NCBI GenBank assembly: GCA_027067965.1
Contig: JAMOUV010000032.1
Coordinates: forward strand, 233,650-297,649
Direction of reading: 5' to 3'
DNA from: Flavobacteriales bacterium
Lineage (GTDB): Bacteria > Bacteroidota > Bacteroidia > Flavobacteriales > Flavobacteriaceae
DNA: 64,000 nucleotides
A program made the translations under genes and the position numbers. Position 1 is the first letter of the stretch. Every line of letters begins with the position of its first letter. Shown in pieces: positions 25,479 to 32,643 of the stretch. The notes under the pieces were generated by a model that had not been told where the DNA came from, ran no database searches, and saw only the letters and a program-made list of their open reading frames with translations.

Positions 25479-27263
25479 TTAATGAGACACCATTTCAATT
25501 TTTCGCTTATGTCGAGCATGCTGCCCGGTGTATTCTCGTATAAGAAGACGGGGTCCCTTGAGCGCATTAATATCCCTTTTGTCCTCATAATTAAGCAAAT
25601 ACTTGGTTAATGCTTCCAAAACCATCGCAGCCGTGAAAGGTTCGCTTCGCCAATGCGCCAAATCCCAATAAGAAGAAGTAAAAAATAAGCCGTCTCCCCA
25701 ATAGAAGCCATATTTGGGTTTATTTGTAAAGTTTTTAAAATCTTTGCGATTTTTTATTCGGATCTTTCTCTTTTCACGCAAAAGGTACCGGACGGCATGC
25801 TCAATACTTTCGCGATATTGTTTTTCCATACCGAGTTCTTCGGCAATATCGCTACCGATATTTAACAATGTAGCGAGCCCCAATGCCGTTGAAAGGATAT
25901 CGCTTGTATCTTCGCCGCCGGGAAATGCGCCTTTTTTGTCGGGGAACTCCTCGGCATATTGCTTTTGAATTTTCAAAATATCACGTAGCAAAATTTTTAT
26001 TGACCGGCGAAGCGCCGGATTGTTTCCATCCCGATATGCCCGGCTCACTACATAGGGAAACATCATATATTGCGGATAATAGAGCCCGCATTCGGGCCAT
26101 CTTTTTTCGGCAATTGCCCGGTGCATTAATTTTACTGCGTTACGATAACCCGGAAAATTTTTCCATCCCAATACACCGAGCACAAATATTACATTGGCAT
26201 TTATCACACAGTCCACATTATTCACGCCCAAAGGGATAATTCCTTCTTCGGGTTTGGAAAAAATAGGCAGTTTTTCATCTTTTAGCCAAGTTAGAAATGC
26301 ACCGCTGTTTTTTCCTTTCCAAAAATCCCGGCCATCTTCGGCTCGTCTGTTTAAATCCCGAAAGCGTCCTAAAAATTTAATGGCGTCATAATCCACATAA
26401 AAATTTTCGGGCCGGTGAAAAAAAGAATCGGGCATGGATCGGTAAAACTGAGTTTTTAATTTTTGCATGGCTACCGTAACGGACGTATCATCGGCATCGT
26501 CGGGTATATTAAATATCGCCGTAGCATCCGTTTTGTTTTGCGTAGAATCCAAACATTGATAAAACCAGGACTTAGGCGGTAATTTCATGTTTCTGAGTAA
26601 TATTTTCCATAATAAGTTGGCATATGGGTCCACATAACCGTAAACCACCGGTTTCATATACTTGTAAGGCAAATTCCTCGGACCGACAAAATCCGGAAAT
26701 TCTTTTGAACGCATCCAAAAATTATATCCACCGCCTCTTTTATAATTTTTATCCAAAAACCAGGACTCTTTTAACATCAGTGAAATTAAACCGCCGGGGT
26801 TTTCTTCTCTGAAAAATAAAAAAGGATAGGTAATAAATTGCGGAACAAATAAATTGGAACTCAGCATGCCCAAGGGAGTTCGCTTGGAGCGATATAATTT
26901 CGGTAAAAAATGAATGGTACTGCCCCACTCTCCTTTGGAGTTTTGTAAATCAATTAAAAAAGGAATGGGGACCCGGCTTTCGCCTACAACGGGTAGTTTT
27001 AGTAAATAAGTATTCAAACAACCGTCGCCCTCCTCACAGGCATCGAAATAAGCACTTTTCTTTCCTTTTCGGTCAAGTATTTGATTATCATACAAATAGA
27101 AAAGCGCCCCTTCTATAGTGGCCACTAATTCCGCATCACGAAGTCTTTGTTCGCTTCGATCAATGGGTTGATTTGCATGCTGTGAAAACAACGGCATGCT
27201 CAAAAAAACAAGGTATGCAAAAACATTCAGATTCTTAAATCCAAAAATATAATTGGTTTTCAT
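25479..27263 (-). CDS. Secreted alpha-toroid protein with DxDD-like motif, unknown function
   Basis: 594 aa. Signal peptide (about 1-27, LSMPLFSQ). The body is helical and Trp/Tyr-rich with features of the alpha/alpha-toroid (prenyltransferase, squalene-hopene cyclase, terpene cyclase) class: LQNSKGEWGS (about 106-115), D255-D-A-D-D-T260 resembling the class II cyclase DxDD(T) acid motif, and NNVDCVINANVIFVLG (348-363). An exported enzyme of this fold is odd. It lies between the rhodanese genes and sqr on the same strand (94-bp and 132-bp gaps). Fold assignment is by motif reading; activity unknown. Confidence 0.6.
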   Translation of the reverse strand: MKTNYIFGFKNLNVFAYLVFLSMPLFSQHANQPIDRSEQRLRDAELVATIEGALFYLYDNQILDRKGKKSAYFDACEEGDGCLNTYLLKLPVVGESRVPIPFLIDLQNSKGEWGSTIHFLPKLYRSKRTPLGMLSSNLFVPQFITYPFLFFREENPGGLISLMLKESWFLDKNYKRGGGYNFWMRSKEFPDFVGPRNLPYKYMKPVVYGYVDPYANLLWKILLRNMKLPPKSWFYQCLDSTQNKTDATAIFNIPDDADDTSVTVAMQKLKTQFYRSMPDSFFHRPENFYVDYDAIKFLGRFRDLNRRAEDGRDFWKGKNSGAFLTWLKDEKLPIFSKPEEGIIPLGVNNVDCVINANVIFVLGVLGWKNFPGYRNAVKLMHRAIAEKRWPECGLYYPQYMMFPYVVSRAYRDGNNPALRRSIKILLRDILKIQKQYAEEFPDKKGAFPGGEDTSDILSTALGLATLLNIGSDIAEELGMEKQYRESIEHAVRYLLREKRKIRIKNRKDFKNFTNKPKYGFYWGDGLFFTSSYWDLAHWRSEPFTAAMVLEALTKYLLNYEDKRDINALKGPRLLIREYTGQHARHKRKIEMVSH

Positions 27264-27357
27264 TCAGGCATTTATGAAAGAAAAATGTTTCTAACCAATA
27301 TAATAAATTTTTTATTTTTTTGTGATAATATTTTTCAGTAAATAATTATTTAATTTT

Positions 27358-28515
27358 TTATCCACAACCTGCCGAAACGGCTTTTTTCTTACGTTTGGTT
27401 GCCGGTTTGACAACCGGCGTCGCTTTTTTCTTATCCGGCTGAAAATTCCGGATGGTTCCTGATAGGCGTTTTCGACCGCTGATAAACGGATAGTCGTTTA
27501 TCCATACATTTATGTCGGGCATCCACCCTTTTTCTTTCCACAGAGAATACATAAAACTCCCCACCCCGAAAATTAAATTTTTGGCATCATAACCTATCAT
27601 TCCCAAATAAGCCGCGGCATTACCTCCGGTATGACCTGTTTTACAATAAATCAAAACGGGTTTTCGGGTAGGAATTTCGGTTAAACGTCCGTCCAAACTC
27701 AAATCTTTTCTCGGCGTAAATTGATGCGAACCTCGAATATGTGCTTCGTAAAATTTGGCTTTATCCATATAAAAAATGGTATAATATTTATCGGGATTTG
27801 CCTTTAAATCCGGAAAAAATTCATCGGCTTTCAGCAAAAATTCCGGACGTTTCAAACCCAATAACTTCCCGGCTTGTTTTTCAATTAAAATGCTGGGAAG
27901 TTGAGCGGGAAGTTCGGGCAATTTGGATAAATCGAAATGCTTGGTCGTGGCACCATGACCGTTCGTCACACCGGTTTCATAAGCGGCTTTTTCAATCATT
28001 TCGGGATATCTGTCTCCGAATCCTTTAAGCAGAGGATCGGCAAAGTTTTTGTTCCACCCCGCCATTCCGAACATCATCGCATATGTATTATCAAATCCTG
28101 CATATCTGGTTATACCGGTCACGTAAGACGCCGTTTGTCCGCTATAACAAACGAAAACCACTTTGTCGTAGGCCGAGGCCTTTTCTTTGTTCTTCAAGAA
28201 ATCCAATACTTTGTGTTTATCCACATGATAAGCACCGTTAATATGTCCGTCGATATAAGCATCGAGCGAACGCAAATCGATTATCAAATAATCATTTAAA
28301 TGTGCATATACTTCTTTCGGTTGAATAATAGGCGGAAAATGCTTGGTATTGATAAAATTTCCGTGTTTATAATATATTTCCGCCAAGTGGGGATATTTCA
28401 AATCCCGTAGATAACTTTCCACATCGAAGGAAGCGCCGTATTTGGGTTCCACCAAAGATTTGTTTTTACAACCAGCAAATAATATAATGATGAATAGAAT
28501 CAATAATTTTTTCAT
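27358..28515 (-). CDS. Tandem-domain rhodanese lipoprotein with SAGCG tail
   Basis: 385 aa. Lipobox FAGC (Cys16). Rhodanese domain 1 (about 65-160) has loop VCYSGQTAS with Cys123; domain 2 (about 225-335) has YCKTGHTGG with Cys291, so both catalytic cysteines are present. Ends in a Lys/Pro linker (KKKATPVVKPAT) and KRKKKAVSAGCG, with Cys384 next to last. The tail resembles the GGCGG sulfur-carrying arm of SoxY. Third of three consecutive rhodanese genes; transfers sulfane sulfur outside the cytoplasm (family knowledge), probably to or from the tails (inference). Confidence 0.85.
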   Translation of the reverse strand: MKKLLILFIIILFAGCKNKSLVEPKYGASFDVESYLRDLKYPHLAEIYYKHGNFINTKHFPPIIQPKEVYAHLNDYLIIDLRSLDAYIDGHINGAYHVDKHKVLDFLKNKEKASAYDKVVFVCYSGQTASYVTGITRYAGFDNTYAMMFGMAGWNKNFADPLLKGFGDRYPEMIEKAAYETGVTNGHGATTKHFDLSKLPELPAQLPSILIEKQAGKLLGLKRPEFLLKADEFFPDLKANPDKYYTIFYMDKAKFYEAHIRGSHQFTPRKDLSLDGRLTEIPTRKPVLIYCKTGHTGGNAAAYLGMIGYDAKNLIFGVGSFMYSLWKEKGWMPDINVWINDYPFISGRKRLSGTIRNFQPDKKKATPVVKPATKRKKKAVSAGCG

Positions 28516-28533
28516 AATGTCTAGTTTTTATTT

Positions 28534-28582
28534 TTTCCTTAACCGCAACCACCCGAAACGGGTTTTTTCTTCCGTTTTTTTA
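28534..28582 (-). repeat. 49-bp perfect repeat encoding the GGCG tail, copy 1
   Basis: Identical over 49 bases to 29163-29211. It covers the codons for the KKRKKKPVSGGCG tail, the TAA stop and 5 bases beyond. Identity at third positions and past the stop points to recent duplication or gene conversion. Confidence 0.9.
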
Positions 28583-29144
28583 TTGCCGGCTTCACGGGAG
28601 AAGTACTTTTGGCCGGTTGTTTGGAAACCGCTTGGGCTCCCGCTCGGCTTCTGATTTCGGCTAACTTTTTCCGGAAGGGTACCACCGGTTCTTCGTCATA
28701 ATAAATACCACTATATATACCGTACCCGTCTAAAATATGTTTTTTAATATAGTCATATCCGCCTAATGCCACGTATAAATTGGCCTTCCCGAAATGATGA
28801 GACATTAAAGCGATAAGTTGCGGAGTGGATGCATCGTAACCATAAATTATTAAAATTTTATCCTTATCGATATCCGTCCAATGACTTTTATTAAAAAAAC
28901 TCTTGACCGGAATATTTACTGCTCCCGGAATATGGGATACGGAATAATCATGAGGGGTACGAATATCGATAAATTGGATGTTCGGCAAACTATCGGTATA
29001 GAGCAGATCCGCCAATTGTTCTTTCATGAGAGTTTGTGCTTCACAAATATTTCTTGTGGCATCCGCTTCTATTCCTTTCCTTTCGCTACAAGATTGCAAG
29101 GAAATAAATAGAATGATCATGAATAAAATATGTAGTTTTTTCAT
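28539..29144 (-). CDS. Rhodanese-fold lipoprotein lacking the loop Cys, with GGCG tail
   Basis: 201 aa from the ATG giving MKKLHILFMIIL; lipobox LQSC (Cys19). Rhodanese domain with CDC25-like start FIDIRTPHDYSVSHIPGAVNIP, but the catalytic loop reads YGYDASTPQ (101-109) with no Cys. Remaining cysteines are Cys34 and Cys200 in the C-terminal KKRKKKPVSGGCG, after a KQPAKSTSPVKPA linker. So it cannot work as an ordinary rhodanese; the tail Cys is the likely sulfur site. 23-bp gaps to both neighbours. Confidence 0.8.
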   Translation of the reverse strand: MKKLHILFMIILFISLQSCSERKGIEADATRNICEAQTLMKEQLADLLYTDSLPNIQFIDIRTPHDYSVSHIPGAVNIPVKSFFNKSHWTDIDKDKILIIYGYDASTPQLIALMSHHFGKANLYVALGGYDYIKKHILDGYGIYSGIYYDEEPVVPFRKKLAEIRSRAGAQAVSKQPAKSTSPVKPAIKKRKKKPVSGGCG

Positions 29145-29162
29145 TATATAATGTTTTTTTGA

Positions 29163-29211
29163 TTTCCTTAACCGCAACCACCCGAAACGGGTTTTTTCTT
29201 CCGTTTTTTTA
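29163..29211 (-). repeat. 49-bp perfect repeat encoding the GGCG tail, copy 2
   Basis: Same 49 bases as 28534-28582, including the stop codon and the bases following it. Confidence 0.9.
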
Positions 29212-29803
29212 CCGGTTGAACTACCGGTTTGCTCTTGGCCGCTTGGGCTTTAGTTCCGCCGGATACTTGAATGCCGGTAAAATATATTTGAGCCGCTTTT
29301 CTAAAAAGGTATTGTTTTTCTGCTTCGCGTGTAATTTCCGTACTGGAAGGCGGCTTCGGGTTCAGGATGGTTTGATACCATTGATTAAGGCCTCCTTTCA
29401 TTACCCTGTTTCCTTCGTAACCGTAGCTCTCCAAGGTAAGCCAAGCTTGGTCCGCCAGACTGTTTCCGGTAGAGAATAAGACGGTGGTATAGGCATCCTG
29501 ATCCAAATAAACCATGTTGGAAGGACTTAAGATGCTATCGACGGGAATGTTAATGGCTCCGTCAATGGTAAATAAATCGTATTCTTCGGGCGACCGGACA
29601 TCCACCAAAATCAAAGACGGATCTTTTTCCATAATCATGCGGGCCACTTCGTCGGTAGTAATATATCGCCCTTCTTTGTTTAATTCGTGTAATAATTCCT
29701 TTTGACCGATAATTTTTTTATGAGGTTCGACATTCGGTAAAAAAATACTCACCACTCCTCCCAAAATTAACAGCCCTATAATGATGACATCTATTTTTTT
29801 CAT
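29168..29803 (-). CDS. Membrane-anchored rhodanese-fold protein whose only Cys is in a GGCG tail
   Basis: 211 aa. N-terminal signal anchor (5-22), no lipobox Cys. Rhodanese fold LILVDVRSPEEYDLFTIDGAINIPVD; the catalytic loop reads LFSTGNSLAD with Ser111 in place of Cys. The sole cysteine of the whole protein is Cys210 in KKRKKKPVSGGCG, after the flexible linker AQAAKSKPVVQPV. This strongly suggests a carrier rather than a catalytic role. First of the three rhodanese genes, 88 bases after the YeeE pair. Confidence 0.85.
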   Translation of the reverse strand: MKKIDVIIIGLLILGGVVSIFLPNVEPHKKIIGQKELLHELNKEGRYITTDEVARMIMEKDPSLILVDVRSPEEYDLFTIDGAINIPVDSILSPSNMVYLDQDAYTTVLFSTGNSLADQAWLTLESYGYEGNRVMKGGLNQWYQTILNPKPPSSTEITREAEKQYLFRKAAQIYFTGIQVSGGTKAQAAKSKPVVQPVKKRKKKPVSGGCG

Positions 29804-29891
29804 TTTTTTATTTTTTTTGCACTATAATTTTCTTGATACCTTTTTTCGTTTCATCAAAAGAAAATTCTTTTTCTATAAATTTCGCACCGGC

Positions 29892-30512
29892 TTATAATCC
29901 GAGTTCGTCCAAATCTTCTTTCGACATTCTCTTTTGCCACCAATCCTGCCATTTTTGGAATAAATAAAACATGGCGACTCCCATCAATACGAAAAGGAAA
30001 ATAAATACGCCTTCCAAAATACCCAACCATTCGGTTATATTTACTTTTCCCATGGCTCCGGCCACTCTCAATTCTTTCCATAAAAAATCATAGGTAAAAA
30101 TAAATCCGAAAATTCCCAGCAGCACGCCGCCGATAAATACCATGGCATCGACTTTTCCTGTGGAAGCGGCGGACAAACTTGTGCCCGGACAAAAACCGCC
30201 GATTACAAATCCGGCTCCCATAATAATCCCTCCTACCAGCGTGGCAATCCAAAAGGTTTTGGGATAGAAAGTGAGTGTCAAATCGATCCATCCCAAATTA
30301 TGCATAATAAACAAGCCGATAAGAGCCGTTAATGCGGCCGTAAAAAATACTTTTATGACCGTGGCATCATAGCCGTAAAACACACCTGCCAACTTTCGGG
30401 TATTGGTAAATCCGGCCGCTTCTAGCAAAAAACCGAAACCTATACCGATAAGAAAAGCAAATATCAAATTAAATTCTTCATTTATAATTTCTTGAGGAAA
30501 TAAAGGTCCCAT
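29892..30512 (-). CDS. YeeE/YedE-family half transporter (second half)
   Basis: 206 aa, about 5-6 membrane helices. Conserved YeeE motif IGGFCPGTS with Cys108 on a re-entrant loop. The family (TsuA) passes thiosulfate or other sulfur compounds by relay through channel cysteines. With the preceding 174-aa protein it makes up one full-length transporter split into two genes 6 bases apart. Confidence 0.85.
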   Translation of the reverse strand: MGPLFPQEIINEEFNLIFAFLIGIGFGFLLEAAGFTNTRKLAGVFYGYDATVIKVFFTAALTALIGLFIMHNLGWIDLTLTFYPKTFWIATLVGGIIMGAGFVIGGFCPGTSLSAASTGKVDAMVFIGGVLLGIFGFIFTYDFLWKELRVAGAMGKVNITEWLGILEGVFIFLFVLMGVAMFYLFQKWQDWWQKRMSKEDLDELGL

Positions 30513-30518
30513 AACTTT

Positions 30519-31043
30519 TTATTTTTTTGAAGGTTTCAACCAAATTCTTCTAAATATTAAGGCGAATATAAATCCGGCGCCGAATATGGCCACCAAACCT
30601 ATATAACCCGACAAAGAGTTTACAGCCAAACCGGACAATACCAAGCCCGATGTACACCCATGTCCGATTTGTGTACCGATTCCCCAAAGAATACCGCCTA
30701 TTAAAGCTAAATACAGCCGTCTCTTATTGGAAATATGAGGTGCCTTGCCTATCATGAATTTTAATCTTCCGTATAACACACTGGAAAGAATGGAACCGAA
30801 AATAACGCCCAATAATAAATAAACCAAGAAACTATGAGCGGGCGAATGAGGCCCGGTCACGCGAGGTGCCGTAAATTCATTGGACAATGCATAAGAATGT
30901 GAAATTTTATCTATGGTAGCTACGGCCACATCCCGGTAGCCGCCACTTGATCCCAGACCTTCACCCGAAATATAGTAAGATATAATAATTAATAATCCGA
31001 GCAAAAATCCCGCTAAATAAGGATTCATATATCTATTTTTCAT
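30519..31043 (-). CDS. YeeE/YedE-family half transporter (first half)
   Basis: 174 aa, about 4-5 helices. Motif IGTQIGHGCTSG with Cys130 is the GHGC-type YeeE signature. Paired with the 206-aa half immediately downstream. Located between psrC (63-bp gap) and the rhodanese genes, it probably imports or hands over sulfane sulfur or thiosulfate. Confidence 0.85.
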   Translation of the reverse strand: MKNRYMNPYLAGFLLGLLIIISYYISGEGLGSSGGYRDVAVATIDKISHSYALSNEFTAPRVTGPHSPAHSFLVYLLLGVIFGSILSSVLYGRLKFMIGKAPHISNKRRLYLALIGGILWGIGTQIGHGCTSGLVLSGLAVNSLSGYIGLVAIFGAGFIFALIFRRIWLKPSKK

Positions 31044-31106
31044 AATCTGTTGTTTTTTTATGTGAACTTATTGTTTTAATCCCTTTCGACATCTACTTTC
31101 TATTTA

Positions 31107-32102
31107 TTAAAACGGATATTCCGACATTTGACCGGCATAAACCATAATCATCCTAAATATGAAACCGCCGATTAATACCAATAAGGCCGGTAAAGCGGGC
31201 GGAATATGATATCCTTTTAATTCCAATGCTTCCAAAATAAAAGGCAACACCAGTCCCATACCCACAAATAATACCCAAAACCATACTGTAAATTCACCGC
31301 CTAAAAATAAATTTGCCGCTTGCTTATACACTTCCGGACCGGCTTGAAGTCCCATGATCATATGAATGATTAAGAATAATTCTATGGCTATTAATGCCAT
31401 ATCTATCGTACTCATTAATTTCCTTTCCTTTTTATTATTACTCAACCACATCACAAAGGCCGAGCCCGTCGAAACACCCGACGTCAAAAATAACGGGCCT
31501 AAAATCGGATTATTCCATAGCGGATGTGCATTAAAAGCGGAAAGCAAAATACCGGTATATATGCCCAGGATAATGGATAGAAATAATAATATATAGGCAA
31601 AAAAGGTTCTATATTTTCTAAAGGTAAGAATAATAAAGCGGGGTATCACCCAATTATGTTCCAAATCCCGGATAAATTTCGTGATATTGTCCAATCTGCG
31701 CCAACCTCTTTCGTGTAAATATTTTTCTATATCGTCTATATAACTCAAAGGCCATAACAAGGAAAAAATCGACACGGCCACTAAAGTCCATGCGCCCCAA
31801 GACATGGGCGATTTAATTCTAAACGTAGTAAATAATTGCCATACATACAATTTATGATGCAAATCGTAAACCAATAACAACAATCCGATTACTATGATGA
31901 TAAAGGTGAAAATCGGCGCGATTTTAACGGTAAAAGGCATATCGTCTTCCTTCCCTTTCAGATAATAAAGGGTAGCAAAGAGTAATATTCCCGCTGCCAA
32001 ACCTCCTAAAAACAAGTAGGTTGCAATCGGCCATCCCCATACATGGACATGGGGGTAAAGAAATTCTATATCTCTTGTGGTTTGAAATAATCTTTCTTCC
32101 AT
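31107..32102 (-). CDS. psrC: NrfD/PsrC-like membrane quinone-interacting subunit
   Basis: 331 aa with 8-9 helices. HVWGWPIATYLFLGGLAAGILL is the typical first-helix signature of NrfD/PsrC; later SGVSTGSAFVMWL. Exchanges electrons with menaquinol in the membrane for the PsrAB catalytic dimer. Starts 7 bases after psrB. Confidence 0.9.
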   Translation of the reverse strand: MEERLFQTTRDIEFLYPHVHVWGWPIATYLFLGGLAAGILLFATLYYLKGKEDDMPFTVKIAPIFTFIIIVIGLLLLVYDLHHKLYVWQLFTTFRIKSPMSWGAWTLVAVSIFSLLWPLSYIDDIEKYLHERGWRRLDNITKFIRDLEHNWVIPRFIILTFRKYRTFFAYILLFLSIILGIYTGILLSAFNAHPLWNNPILGPLFLTSGVSTGSAFVMWLSNNKKERKLMSTIDMALIAIELFLIIHMIMGLQAGPEVYKQAANLFLGGEFTVWFWVLFVGMGLVLPFILEALELKGYHIPPALPALLVLIGGFIFRMIMVYAGQMSEYPF

Positions 32103-32109
32103 AATGCAA

Positions 32110-32643
32110 TTATTTTAAATAAAAAATTTGAGGTTTTGTTCCGGCTTCCGGTATGAGCGTGTACCACTCCCTCGAATTCAATAATTTTGAAATTTCACTA
32201 TCGGGATCGTCCAAATCGCCGAAATACATGCAATAAGTAGGACAAACCGACACACATGCCGGATCCAAACCTTCTTTCACGCGATGATCACAGAATGTAC
32301 ACTTATCCACATAGCCGTCCGGATGAAAATAACGTGCATCATACGGACAGGCCTCTATACAAGCACCACAACCGATACATTCGTCATGTTCTACTTTTAC
32401 GATACCGCCTTCATCGATAAAACTGGCACCCGTAGGACAAGTACGCACACAGGGGGTGTCTTCGCAATGGTTACACCGCTGGGATTCGAAATGCATCATC
32501 AAATCGGGATATTTGCCTTTGGTTATTTCAATAATCCAATCACGCGAATAACCTATGGGCACATTGTTTTCGGTCTGGCAGGCCACGACACAATCGCCGC
32601 AACCGACACATTTATTCACATCAATTGCCATTGCATATCTCAT
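32110..32643 (-). CDS. psrB: Four-cluster ferredoxin subunit (PsrB-like)
   Basis: 177 aa. Four cysteine groups for [4Fe-4S] clusters: CVGCGDCVVAC, CNHCEDTPCVRTC, CIGCGACIEAC and CTFCDHRV...CVSVC. Wires the molybdenum subunit to PsrC. No own signal peptide; exported bound to the Tat-carried PsrA. Overlaps psrA by 4 bases (ATGA). Confidence 0.93.
   Translation of the reverse strand: MRYAMAIDVNKCVGCGDCVVACQTENNVPIGYSRDWIIEITKGKYPDLMMHFESQRCNHCEDTPCVRTCPTGASFIDEGGIVKVEHDECIGCGACIEACPYDARYFHPDGYVDKCTFCDHRVKEGLDPACVSVCPTYCMYFGDLDDPDSEISKLLNSREWYTLIPEAGTKPQIFYLK

Noticed and set aside
29854..30081. 75-codon minus-strand frame next to the YeeE half gene
   Set aside because: It overlaps the well-supported YeeE gene in another frame and has the composition of a shadow frame.
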